In this document: positions 25,558 through 33,581 of the stretch, piece after piece
Position numbering within the stretch: the first letter of the stretch is position 1
Layout of the letters: every line of letters starts with the position of its first letter
Assembly: GCA_000143165.1 (NCBI GenBank)
Contig: CP002084.1
Location: 248,001 to 312,000 of the forward strand
Source of the DNA: Dehalogenimonas lykanthroporepellens BL-DC-9
GTDB lineage: Bacteria > Chloroflexota > Dehalococcoidia > Dehalococcoidales > Dehalococcoidaceae
Reading direction: 5' to 3'
DNA: 64,000 nt
Notes under the pieces: generated by a model
Told to the model about the DNA's origin: nothing
Databases searched by the model: none
Seen by the model: only the letters and a program-made list of their open reading frames with translations
Program-made: the position numbers and the translations under genes

Positions 25558-26178
25558 ATGCTCGACAGACTCTCCAGACTGCTTGCCGTTGAACTGAAAC
25601 TGGGTTACTATATTTTCAAATGGGTCTTCCAGCGTGACCGGCTGACACTCGAAGATTACACTTATCACCGCAAGTCGGCCGCCATGGCTCTCACCTTCGC
25701 TTTTCTTTTCGCCACTCCGGCGGCCATCATCCTGTTGGCGGTGATTCTGGCGCAGGACTGGCTGACCTGGATACTCAGCATCGTGGCGCTGTACGGGCTT
25801 TACCGGACGGTTGGCCTGTATGCCTCGATGGTGGCCCTGCCGCACCGGGTAGGGCCGACGGCGCTGGAAATCAGGTTCGGCGCGCTGGCCTGGATGACCA
25901 TTCCTTACAATGACATCGAAAGCGCTTCGCTCAGCTTCGAAGGGGTCGGGTTGAGCGGCGACGGACTCAAGCTGGCTGACCGGGAACCGACAGCTTATTT
26001 CAGTGTTGGCAGTACTACCCGGATAAAAATCATTCTACGTCGCCCATTGCCGGTGATGGACTGGAAGGGTACGGCGACGCCGGTTTCGACGGTCTTTCTG
26101 AATGCTGACCGGCCGGACCAGCTGGTGGCGGCTCTTGAGGAAAAAACCGGCTCAGTCGGTCAGGGGGCGGGCGCTTGA
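25558..26178 (+). CDS. Membrane protein with two helices, unknown function
   Basis: The 206-residue product has two membrane helices back to back (about residues 41-60 and 67-88) and a soluble C-terminal part rich in beta-strands (ALEIRFGALAWMTIPYNDIESASLSF), reminiscent of bacterial PH-like domains. That reading is by eye and not secure. Its last 27 bases overlap the end of the convergent kinase-like gene. Confidence 0.65.
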   Translation: MLDRLSRLLAVELKLGYYIFKWVFQRDRLTLEDYTYHRKSAAMALTFAFLFATPAAIILLAVILAQDWLTWILSIVALYGLYRTVGLYASMVALPHRVGPTALEIRFGALAWMTIPYNDIESASLSFEGVGLSGDGLKLADREPTAYFSVGSTTRIKIILRRPLPVMDWKGTATPVSTVFLNADRPDQLVAALEEKTGSVGQGAGA

Positions 26179-26865
26179 GAGTGACTGCTCCAGCAGGGTC
26201 AGGGTTTCCGAGCCGGTAGAGTGTTCGCTCACCGGCAGATTGAGAACGACCGTGCCGCTACGCTCGCGGTAGTAATCCAGCAGGGGCAGTGTTCGCTCCA
26301 GAAAGATAGCCAGTCGCCGGCTGACCTTTTCCGGATGGTCGTCAGGCCGTCCATCGCGGTCGCCGCCGGTGTCCTGTTCGATGCGCCGCGCCACCTGTTC
26401 CGGGGAACATTCCAGTACCGCCACTGTCCTGATGCTTATAATGCCTTTCAGGGCGTCAGCCTGGCCGGTGTGCCGGGGCAGGCCGTTCATGATGATGAGG
26501 CTGTCGTCTTGTTCTTCTTCGATGAATCGGGCCAGTATCTTTTCGGCGATGCCGAATTCCTCATCTTCCAACAAAGCCCCGGTATCCAGCGACATCCGTA
26601 CCACCGCCAGTTCACGGTCGTCAAGCGCCCCGGAAGGAGTGGCGGCTTCCTGCCGGAGACGGGCGCCGAAATCGAAGTGCCGGGCGCGTCGGCCGCTCAG
26701 ACCCCGCGCCGCCAGCAGTTCGCCCAGCGGTGTCTTGCCGGAACCGGTCGGGCCCAGTATCAAAAGGGCTTCGGGCAAAGGCATTTGCGTCCTGATTTCA
26801 GTCCTTTCGGTGTCGTCAGTATCGTTCAGGTTGATAAAGTTGACACTCAGGTTGCGCCGTGGCAT
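26152..26865 (-). CDS. Adenylate kinase-like P-loop protein
   Basis: The product has a Walker A motif (LILGPTGSGKTPLGELL), a possible lid and NMP region (RHFDFGARLRQEAATPSGALDD, then IIMNGLPRHTGQADAL), and CSPEQVARRIEQDTGGDRDGRPDDHPEKVSRRLAIF, which matches the Arg-rich lid and the DD.P..v..Rl pattern of adenylate kinases. It is likely to phosphorylate a nucleotide or related small molecule. Two starts are possible: ATG at 26865 (237 residues) or ATG at 26784 (210 residues), which begins just before the P-loop; the second fits the family better, but I keep the longer open frame. Confidence 0.75.
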   Translation of the reverse strand: MPRRNLSVNFINLNDTDDTERTEIRTQMPLPEALLILGPTGSGKTPLGELLAARGLSGRRARHFDFGARLRQEAATPSGALDDRELAVVRMSLDTGALLEDEEFGIAEKILARFIEEEQDDSLIIMNGLPRHTGQADALKGIISIRTVAVLECSPEQVARRIEQDTGGDRDGRPDDHPEKVSRRLAIFLERTLPLLDYYRERSGTVVLNLPVSEHSTGSETLTLLEQSLSSARPLTD

Positions 26866-26974
26866 ACTCTATAGCGGTTGAAAGTTGGCGTTCCAATCCA
26901 GGATGGATTATCCCGGGAGTCGGATGACCTGACCGTAGACCAAAGTATAAACAAAAAAGGAGCACAAGTCATCC

Positions 26975-27256
26975 ATGGCCCAGGACAAGACCATCCAATG
27001 CGCTGATTGCGGCACCGATTTCATCTTCAGCGCCTCAGAACAGGAATTCTTTGCCTCGAAGGGATTCACCAATGAACCCAAGCGTTGTCCCGCCTGCCGG
27101 CAGAGTCGCAAGCAGACCCGGGGTGGCGGCACTGGTGTCCGTCAGATGTTCCCGGCCGTCTGTGCCTCCTGCAACCAGGAAACCGAAGTCCCCTTCGAGC
27201 CCCGCAACGGTCGTCCGGTGTATTGCAGCGACTGCTTCGCCAAGTCCAGAGAATAA
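26975..27256 (+). CDS. Zinc-ribbon CxxC protein (paralogue of the 45.7-kb gene)
   Basis: The 93-residue product has four CxxC pairs (CADCGTDF, CPACRQSR, CASCNQET, CSDCFAKS), giving two zinc ribbons, with the conserved stretch EFFASKGFTNEPKRCPAC. It resembles the short zinc-ribbon proteins common in Chloroflexi and in some cold-shock proteins. It shares this layout with the protein at 45711-46034, including QMFPAVC and VPFEPRNGRPVYCSDC. ATG at 26975 has AAAGGAG upstream. Its function is unknown; nucleic-acid binding is likely. Confidence 0.85.
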   Translation: MAQDKTIQCADCGTDFIFSASEQEFFASKGFTNEPKRCPACRQSRKQTRGGGTGVRQMFPAVCASCNQETEVPFEPRNGRPVYCSDCFAKSRE

Positions 27257-27280
27257 GCCCCACAATTTAATATGAAACTG

Positions 27281-27307
27281 AACCGGAGCTCTTCATGAGC
27301 TCCGGTT
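27281..27307 (+). terminator. Rho-independent terminator
   Basis: An 11-bp stem (27281-27291 with 27297-27307) with a five-base loop and a T-rich tail (TTGATTTT) follows the zinc-ribbon gene. Confidence 0.8.
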
Positions 27308-27342
27308 TTGATTTTCCGGCGGTGCGTAACTACAATAGCCCG

Positions 27343-27718
27343 ATGAGTACCGTACTGCTGATAGCCGGCGCCGGAGCGCTGGGCGCGCTGTCTGGCGGGC
27401 TCGGTCTATGCCCTGTTCGGCCAGAGTTTCGCCTGGGGCACCATGGTAGTCAACGTTATCGGCAGTCTGGCTATAGGGCTGGTACTGCCATTGGGCACAG
27501 CCACCGATATCTTCTCTCCGCCGATACGCACCGCGCTGACGGTTGGTTTTCTGGGCGCTTTCATCACCTTTTCCACCTTCTGTTATGAAACCGTTCGCAT
27601 GTTGCAGGACAGCGCCTGGGGTCAGGCGGGACTCAATATCCTGTTGAACGTGGTCATCTGTCTGGCGGCTGTTGTCGCCGGGATTTATCTGGGCAGATTG
27701 ATCGGAGGGAGCGCCTGA
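27343..27718 (+). pseudogene. crcB: CrcB/FluC fluoride channel, frameshifted
   Basis: CrcB (FluC) forms dual-topology fluoride channels that protect cells from fluoride. The first frame (ATG at 27343) reads STVLLIAGAGALGALS; the second reads LAGSVYALFGQSFAWGTMVV and continues NVIGSLAIGLVL, then GFLGAFITFSTFCYET, the family's signature, and two more helices to the stop at 27718. The frames shift at about 27391 where the family has a conserved Arg and Tyr after GALS; those residues are absent. A deletion of 2, 5 or 8 bases fits. The gene is broken or the sequence has a slip. It starts an operon with a DUF190 gene overlapping by TGATG. Confidence 0.75.
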
Positions 27719-28060
27719 TGCGTAACATGGAAGGGGAGCAGGTTCTGGTGCGTATCTTCATCGGCGAGTCCGATACCGTTCACCGTGAGCCGGCCTATAT
27801 GGCTCTGCTGGAACTGCTGAAAGCCCGCGGCCTGGCCGGGGCGACGGTATTGCGGGGCCGCCGGCTTCGGCGCCGCCAGCCACATCCTCTCATCCCATCT
27901 TTTGCGTCTGTCGCAGGACCTGCCCGTGGTAATTGAAGTGGTGGACTCTCAGGCACGGTTGGACAGTGTTCTGCCGGAAATCGAACCGCTTATCGGCGAA
28001 TGTCTCATCACCATGGAAAAGGTCAGGGTTCTGCGTTACGGTTCCAGTTCGAAAAAGTAA
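27718..28060 (+). pseudogene. DUF190 protein gene next to crcB, frameshifted
   Basis: DUF190 proteins are small PII-like proteins often encoded beside crcB. The first frame reads EGEQVLVRIFIGESDTVHRE, then LLELLKARGLAGATVLRG; it should go on with a Gly-rich part found in another frame (AGFGAASHILSSHLLRLSQD, then LPVVIEVVDS, IEPLIGECLITMEKV, stop at 28060). The shift is near 27860, where the family has RGIAGFG and the Ile-type codon appears lost (two bases short). So two adjacent genes of one operon are both frameshifted. The stop overlaps the convergent hydrolase gene by 25 bp. Confidence 0.7.
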
Positions 28061-29127
28061 CTGATGAGTACCGGCGCTGTCTGGTTAAGGGTGGTGACCG
28101 CTTCGCTGTTATCTTTCAGATAGTAATCGAAAAACGCCAGAGAGTAGTCGATGATGACCGCCAGTCGCTTGTCCTCGGCAATGGCCGCCGGCACCCAGCC
28201 CTTGCCGCCGTCGGTTTCGGAAAAGGTGAAATGGTCGGCGTTTCTCAGTACCAGGTCGAAATAGGGCGGGTTGACACCGTCGTTCAGATACCAGAAATTG
28301 TCCTCCGGCCGGTTGAGCAGGATATCCAGTTCGCCCCGCATCGACATGATGGGGATATGTACGTTACCGTAATTCTTCTCGAATGGATATGACGGCGACG
28401 ACAGCAACAGCGCCGCCTTGATGCGGGGGTCGTTGTAGGTTTCGTCGGAATTGCCGCCGATCAGACCCACTGTGGTCAGACCGCCGAAGGAGTGACCGCC
28501 CATGGCCACCGCTTCCGCGTCGATAGCACTGTAGAAGAGGGAAGTTTCATTACTGTTCAGGTCCAGCATCAGATCAAGGAGCGCCCCGGCTACCGGCACG
28601 CGGACGGTATTGAAGTAGGTTTCATATACCTGGTGAATATACTCGTCCAGGCCGCCGCCGTTCGGCAGGTTGCTCAGGTGGAACAGGTCGGTCAGGCTGA
28701 GCAGGAGGTTGTCGTTAAAATGTACCGAAGCCACGATGTAGCCTTCAGCGGCCAGTGCTTCCTTGAGATACAGTGACTGCATCTCGGAGGCGTTGAAACC
28801 GTGGTTGAAGATGACCAGCGGGAAAGGCCCGTCGGCCGACGGTGCGGCATCGACTGCCACATAGCTCCGACTGCCGGTGGGATAGATGAATGGCGCTGAC
28901 GCCTCATCGGTCGGGTACCAGACGGCCACGTCCAGGCTTTCGGCCCGGCCTTCTTCGTCGGCATATTCCAGAGTCATCTGGTGCAGGCCGACTTCATAAG
29001 TCCGCTCCGGCGGCGGATACTCGCCGACCTCCGGCGCCACCTGGGGCCAGAAAAGCAAAGCTATCACCAGCGCCAGCCTCTCCAGCCCGGCCAGACCTAA
29101 CAGGGTGCTGAAATAGGCCGTTTGCAA
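28036..29127 (-). CDS. Alpha/beta-hydrolase (PAF-acetylhydrolase/lipase-like), 5' end formed by IS5
   Basis: The 363-residue product has the hydrolase nucleophile elbow GHSFGG near residue 212, an oxyanion strand (PLVIFNHGFNAS) and a possible catalytic His near residue 310 (RNADHFTFSE), with an Asp before it (RGELDILL). Such enzymes cleave esters or short-chain phospholipids, often outside the cytoplasm. The hydrophobic stretch near residues 11-32 looks like part of a signal or membrane segment. The TTG start at 29127 and the first nine codons lie within the IS5 element (29101-30404), which has cut off the original start. A TATAAT-like box inside the IS end (29130-29135) could drive transcription, so the truncated gene may still be expressed. 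Confidence 0.75.
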   Translation of the reverse strand: MQTAYFSTLLGLAGLERLALVIALLFWPQVAPEVGEYPPPERTYEVGLHQMTLEYADEEGRAESLDVAVWYPTDEASAPFIYPTGSRSYVAVDAAPSADGPFPLVIFNHGFNASEMQSLYLKEALAAEGYIVASVHFNDNLLLSLTDLFHLSNLPNGGGLDEYIHQVYETYFNTVRVPVAGALLDLMLDLNSNETSLFYSAIDAEAVAMGGHSFGGLTTVGLIGGNSDETYNDPRIKAALLLSSPSYPFEKNYGNVHIPIMSMRGELDILLNRPEDNFWYLNDGVNPPYFDLVLRNADHFTFSETDGGKGWVPAAIAEDKRLAVIIDYSLAFFDYYLKDNSEAVTTLNQTAPVLISYFFELEP

Positions 29128-30404
29128 CGATTATACAGGAACAAATGCCAGTATAACCAAACTCTGCGGCCTATTTTAGATGATTTTTATCCCTCCCGGG
29201 GCTTTAGCACCCCCATTTTTGATCCTGTAAGCCCTGAAAGGACACACTTCACCCCTGTGCCGGACTGGCGGGCACCAATTTGGCCATCCGCACCAGATTG
29301 TAAGCCGCCACCGTCAATTCCGCCCAGAGTTGGTTGCGATTGACACCTTTGTACCTAAGCTTTCGACCTCCTCCCACTGTCTTGACCCAACCGAATATCT
29401 CCTCAACGCGCTTGCGCACCCTCTGGCTGACACTGTAACCGGCATGCCGGGTGGTACGTCCATCTATCGCCGACCACTTCTTACAGGCTACATGTGGTGT
29501 GGTGTTGAAATCCCGGCAGGTAGTCACAAAATCCTCTGTGTCGTAGCCCTTGTCCGCACCCACCGTTATCCGATGTTTCCCCGGTACCCTCTCCAGCATC
29601 TCAAGTGCGGTGTCTCTTTCCGCTGTCCCGGTCGCCGTGCTTACCACCACGTCCACTACCAGCCCGGTGCGGTTTTCCATGAGGACATGTCCGGCAAAAC
29701 ACAATCTGGCTTCTTTGCCCGCCCCTTTTCTGGCCAGCCGGGCCTCTGGGTCGGTGGTTGACCGGTGCGTAGCATTGACCCGGCGTTCGCCGTGGAAATC
29801 CACACTCGGATTCTTGCCGCCGCCTTTCGGCGGTTCCCCACCGTCCTTCGGCCGAAAGCTCTTCAACGAAGCCCAGGCTTCCAGCAAGGTGCCGTCCACG
29901 GTGAAATGGTCATCCGATAGCAACTTCTGCCGCCGCGCTTGACTCACCACCGCGCCAAAAAACTCACGTGCTACCTGATGCTCTATCAGTCTCTGCCTGT
30001 TCTTTGAGAAACTCGAGGCGTCAAAACCTGGATCCGTGATGTTGAGATCCATAAACCACTTGAACAGGAGATCATACCGTAGCCGTTCACAGAACTGCCG
30101 CTCACTGCGGATCGAGTAGAGAGCGATAAGCAACGACGCCTTGAGCAGACGCTCCGGCGGTATTGATGGCCGGCCAAAGTCTTCGTACATCTTGTTGAAA
30201 ACGGGAGAGAGTTCTTTGAGAGCTTGGTCAACAAGGGGTTTGATTCGCCGGATAGGATGGCCCTGGGGTACAAGCTGATCTGGTGTCAGCGAGCAGAGCA
30301 TGAGGGATTGATTTTCTACCTTGCCGCGCAATCTACAGCCTCCGTCAATGGGATGATATATTTTACCCCAATCGCGGATTAATGACGACTTTTTCAGCAC
30401 CCTG
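29101..30404 (-). mobile_element. IS5-family insertion sequence, copy 1
   Basis: The 1304-bp element has exact terminal inverted repeats CAGGGTGCTGAAA at both ends and a 4-bp target duplication CTAA at 29097-29100 and 30405-30408. It carries one transposase on the minus strand. The second copy at 54475-55778 has the same length and ends. It has truncated the 5' end of the hydrolase gene. Confidence 0.93.
29249..30331 (-). CDS. IS5-family (DUF772/DDE) transposase, copy 1
   Basis: The 360-residue product has the family's N-terminal DUF772 region (SLTPDQLVPQGHPIRRIKPL, then RPSIPPERLLKASLLI) and the DDE domain, with DDHFTVDGTLLEAWAS (first Asp), GADKGYDTEDFV (second Asp) and a C-terminal ERVEEIFGWVKT-type block with Glu. 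A TTG start at 30331 is chosen because GGAGG lies seven bases upstream and it gives the family's MRG beginning; the frame is open to 30400. The product is identical to that of copy 2, so spread is very recent. Confidence 0.9.
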   Translation of the reverse strand: MRGKVENQSLMLCSLTPDQLVPQGHPIRRIKPLVDQALKELSPVFNKMYEDFGRPSIPPERLLKASLLIALYSIRSERQFCERLRYDLLFKWFMDLNITDPGFDASSFSKNRQRLIEHQVAREFFGAVVSQARRQKLLSDDHFTVDGTLLEAWASLKSFRPKDGGEPPKGGGKNPSVDFHGERRVNATHRSTTDPEARLARKGAGKEARLCFAGHVLMENRTGLVVDVVVSTATGTAERDTALEMLERVPGKHRITVGADKGYDTEDFVTTCRDFNTTPHVACKKWSAIDGRTTRHAGYSVSQRVRKRVEEIFGWVKTVGGGRKLRYKGVNRNQLWAELTVAAYNLVRMAKLVPASPAQG

Positions 30405-30533
30405 CTAATACCAGGGACAGTTTCATATTAGGAATTATAGCATTTTTGGCGGATGCGGGCATCTTTCCTAACCGGTGGCTGTATGCGCTAGCACAGGACG
30501 ATTGAGGTAAAGAATTAAAACCTCATCTGTACT

Positions 30534-30562
30534 TGACGCAATATGTCTAAAATAGTATATTC
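30534..30562 (+). promoter_or_regulatory. Sigma-70-type promoter for the HTH-receiver gene
   Basis: TTGACG at 30534-30539, a 17-bp spacer, and TATATT at 30557-30562. The expected transcription start lies about 40 bases before the ATG at 30609. Confidence 0.7.
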
Positions 30563-30608
30563 ACGGCTAAAGGTCTTATTGAATATTTGCGCAAGGAGGC
30601 GCCCGAAG

Positions 30609-31148
30609 ATGCCTGAACTGATGACGGTCCGCGAAGTCGCCGACTACCTGAGAGTAACCCAGAAGACGGTTTATCGTCTGCTCCAGAAAGGCACAATCCC
30701 TGCCCTCAAGGTCAGCCATTCCTGGCGATTCGACAAGGCCGCCATCGATGAGTGGCTCAAATCCACCGCCGTCGGCGCCAAGGCCACCATTCTAATTGTC
30801 GATGACGACCAGACCATCCGCGACCTCTTCCGGGACATTCTGGAAGACGCCGGCCACAACGTGGTGACCGCTGGCTCCGGCGTTGAAGCCCTGGAATACA
30901 TCAAGGCCAAGGATTTCGCCCTGGTCTTCCTGGATCTCAAGATGCCCGGCATGAACGGCGCTGACGTTCTGCGCAAGATCCGCACCATCGATCCGGAACT
31001 GCCGGTCACCATCATCACCGGTTTCCCTGATTCCGAGTCCATGGCGGCGGCGCTGGCCCAGGGTCCATTCGGCGTCATGAACAAGCCGTTCGGCGAGGCC
31101 GATGTCCTCAACGCTGTCAAGAGCTTTATCCGGATTGACCGGAGTTGA
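30609..31148 (+). CDS. Excisionase-type HTH fused to a receiver domain
   Basis: The 179-residue protein joins an N-terminal MerR/excisionase-like helix-turn-helix (LMTVREVADYLRVTQKTVYR, residues 4-50) to a C-terminal receiver domain with acidic residues Asp65-67, the phosphoacceptor Asp109 (LVFLDLKMPG), Thr near 138 and Lys near 160. The order, DNA-binding domain first, is the reverse of most response regulators. It is likely to be phosphorylated by the PAS kinase downstream (43-bp gap). ATG at 30609 has AAGGAGG upstream; the longer open frame from 30543 overlaps the promoter. Confidence 0.9.
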   Translation: MPELMTVREVADYLRVTQKTVYRLLQKGTIPALKVSHSWRFDKAAIDEWLKSTAVGAKATILIVDDDQTIRDLFRDILEDAGHNVVTAGSGVEALEYIKAKDFALVFLDLKMPGMNGADVLRKIRTIDPELPVTIITGFPDSESMAAALAQGPFGVMNKPFGEADVLNAVKSFIRIDRS

Positions 31149-31190
31149 TCGCCCCGTTTCATTAGACTTACAGAGGAGCCTGATCTGCCC

Positions 31191-32711
31191 ATGACCGTTA
31201 GCGAAAATCGGCGTCAGCCGTCGCGCGACGATATCGAAAAACGACTTTTATCCGACCCGGTGGTCACCTTCCGCACCATGTTCGAACGTTCCGGGACAGC
31301 TAAAGCCATCCTGAACCGTGAAGGCATCATCGTCATGGCCAACGAAACGCTGGCGCGGCTGGTGGATATGAGTGTTCGGGAAATAGAAGGCAAGCATTCC
31401 TGGTTCGAGTTCGTCGCTGAGCCTGACCGGCGCAAAGCCCAGGAATATCACAATCTGCGGCGTTCCCATCCGGGGCTGGCGCCGGAGCGCTATGAGTTTA
31501 TTCTGGCCGATCAGAACGGCGCGTCCCATGATATTGAAATCAACGTTGCCGTCTTTCCCGGTAATGACCTGTCACTGCTGTCCATGGTTGATGTAACTCA
31601 CCTGAAAACCGCCCAGGAAATGGGACGGTTGACCCGTTTCGCCGTGGAAAACGCCGGAGAGGCCGTCTTCTGGCTGGACGAAAAGGGCCGTATCCTCTAC
31701 GCCAACGCCGCCGCCACCCGTCTTCTCGGCTACAACATTGGCGTTCTCATGTCCCGTAGCATACAGGAAATCGATGTCGGCACCTCCAAGCGCGATTGGA
31801 AGCGCAAGCTGGCCGACCTGCGGCAGTCGGACTCCATGCTCTGGGAGTCCGAATACCGGCGGAGCGACGGCCGGGTACTGCCGGTTGAGGTGCTTATCAG
31901 CTTCATTCAGCTGGCGGAGAAGAGCTATTACTGGGCCTTCGTTCGGGATATCTCCGAACGCCGGGAAGCGGCGGAAAGGGAATCTCAACTTCAGTCAGAA
32001 CTCAACATGTCCGGCCGGCTGGCCTCTGTCGGCGAGCTGGCCGCCGGGGTGGCCCACGAAATCAACAATCCCCTGACCGGTATCATCGGCTTTTCCGAGC
32101 GGCTGATGCGCAAGTGCCGGGATGATAAAATGACTACCGACCTCAAACGCATCCATTCCGAAGCCCAGCGCGCCGCCAAGGTGGTGCAGAACCTGCTGAC
32201 CTTCGCCCGCCAGCGGGAGCCGCGCAAGGAATCGGTGGATATCAACGAGATTCTGACCGAATCCCTGGAACTCCGGGAATACGAACTGCGGCAACTGGGC
32301 ATTCAGGTCGTCACCCACCTGGCCGACCTGCCCAACATCGAAGCCGACTACTACCAGCTGGAACAGGTTTTCGTCAATCTGATCATCAACGCCGAGCAGG
32401 CCATCACCGCCTCCGGTAAAGGGGATCGCCTCATTGTTTCCTCCGGTGAGATGGACGGTAATATTGTGGTCGCCGTGGCCGACAACGGTCCGGGCATCAA
32501 GCCCAGGGATCAGGAAAGGATATTCGATCCCTTCTTCACCACCCGTGGCGACGCCGGCGGCACCGGACTGGGGCTGTCCATCTGCCACGGTATCGTCGAG
32601 GAACACGGCGGCCGCATCAGCGTCACCTCCGAACTCGGCGAAGGCACCACCTTCACCGTCATCCTGCCACTGTACCCGGAAGAAAACAAGGGAGCCGATA
32701 CCTCGGCCTAA
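31191..32711 (+). CDS. Soluble PAS-PAS histidine kinase
   Basis: The 506-residue cytoplasmic kinase has two PAS domains (about residues 25-140 and 145-260), a HisKA domain with His289 (AAGVAHEINNPLTG) and an ATPase domain with NLIINAEQAI, VADNGPGI and GTGLGLSI. It has no membrane helix, so its signal is internal. It probably forms a two-component pair with the HTH-receiver protein upstream. Its stop codon abuts the convergent DUF167 gene. Confidence 0.93.
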   Translation: MTVSENRRQPSRDDIEKRLLSDPVVTFRTMFERSGTAKAILNREGIIVMANETLARLVDMSVREIEGKHSWFEFVAEPDRRKAQEYHNLRRSHPGLAPERYEFILADQNGASHDIEINVAVFPGNDLSLLSMVDVTHLKTAQEMGRLTRFAVENAGEAVFWLDEKGRILYANAAATRLLGYNIGVLMSRSIQEIDVGTSKRDWKRKLADLRQSDSMLWESEYRRSDGRVLPVEVLISFIQLAEKSYYWAFVRDISERREAAERESQLQSELNMSGRLASVGELAAGVAHEINNPLTGIIGFSERLMRKCRDDKMTTDLKRIHSEAQRAAKVVQNLLTFARQREPRKESVDINEILTESLELREYELRQLGIQVVTHLADLPNIEADYYQLEQVFVNLIINAEQAITASGKGDRLIVSSGEMDGNIVVAVADNGPGIKPRDQERIFDPFFTTRGDAGGTGLGLSICHGIVEEHGGRISVTSELGEGTTFTVILPLYPEENKGADTSA

Positions 32712-32998
32712 TCCGTCTTCCCCAGTTTCTCCCTGACTTCAGCTTCGGACAGACCTGCCACCGCCGCCACCTTGCGCCGGGAGGTCAGTCCCCGCACTAT
32801 GGTTACCCTGCTTTTCGGCAGACCCAGTCGCTCCGCCAGCAGTTCCGCCACCGCCCGGTTGGCCTTGCCGTGTTCCGGGGCGGCGGTCACCCTCACCCGG
32901 ATGATTTCGGCCGCGGTGTCGGTTATTTCGTTCCGCCCGGAGCCGGGTTGCACCTTGAGGGCGATGACGGCGTTTTTAGCTGAATCTGCCGGTTTCAT
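32708..32998 (-). CDS. DUF167 (YggU-type) protein
   Basis: The 96-residue product matches the DUF167 family: VIALKVQPGSGRNEI at the N-terminus and RVTAAPEHGKANRAVAELLAERL in the middle, then SRVTIVRGLTSRRKVAAV. The role of this widespread small protein is not established. ATG at 32998 is chosen since the family starts near this residue; the open frame extends 58 codons more but into unlike sequence. Confidence 0.88.
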   Translation of the reverse strand: MKPADSAKNAVIALKVQPGSGRNEITDTAAEIIRVRVTAAPEHGKANRAVAELLAERLGLPKSRVTIVRGLTSRRKVAAVAGLSEAEVREKLGKTD

Positions 32999-33059
32999 GC
33001 CTTCAGCATAATCCGGACGGCCGGCCGGTTCAAGCTCCGGCGCGGCTCTGCTATAATCG

Positions 33060-33581
33060 ATGGTGATGAAGAATAACAATAATAGTGAAACCGATTTGAC
33101 CGAACTGGCGGTGACAGCCGGCCGACTGCTTCGTGAAAAGGGGCTGACCGTCGGCACCGCGGAATCGGCCACCGGCGGTCTGCTGGCCGCCCGTCTTATA
33201 TCAGTGCCTGGGGCTTCCGACTACTGCCGCGGCGGCATCATCGCCTATCATAATGAAATCAAGATAAGTCTGGCCGGCGTCAAGTACGCAACCCTGCTGG
33301 CCTTCGGCGCTGTCAGCGCCCGCGTGGCCGAGGAAATGGCCGCCGGCGGCCGTCAGCGGCTGGGCGTCGATATCTGCCTGTCCGATACCGGCATCGCCGG
33401 CCCCGGGGCTGACGGCACCGACAAACCGGCCGGCCTGTTCTATATCGGTTTGGCCACCCCGGATGGGGCGCGCAACCGCAAGTATGTCTTCAAGGGCAAT
33501 CGCGAGCATAACCGGACAGCCGCCGTCAGGGTGGCTCTGGAATGGCTGGTCGAGGAACTATCCCTGGATAACGAGGACTAA
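33060..33581 (+). CDS. pncC: Nicotinamide-nucleotide amidase (CinA C-terminal domain)
   Basis: PncC hydrolyses nicotinamide mononucleotide to nicotinate mononucleotide in NAD recycling. The 173-residue product is the stand-alone CinA C-terminal domain: TVGTAESATGGLLAARL, then VPGASDYCRGGIIAYHNE, and DTGIAGPGADGTDKPAGLFY, in family order. It lacks the N-terminal CinA part. Its stop overlaps the convergent rph gene by four bases. Confidence 0.92.
   Translation: MVMKNNNNSETDLTELAVTAGRLLREKGLTVGTAESATGGLLAARLISVPGASDYCRGGIIAYHNEIKISLAGVKYATLLAFGAVSARVAEEMAAGGRQRLGVDICLSDTGIAGPGADGTDKPAGLFYIGLATPDGARNRKYVFKGNREHNRTAAVRVALEWLVEELSLDNED

Noticed and set aside
27308-27342. A fluoride riboswitch before crcB
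   Set aside because: Only 35 bp lie between the upstream terminator and the crcB start, too short, and no riboswitch core was seen.
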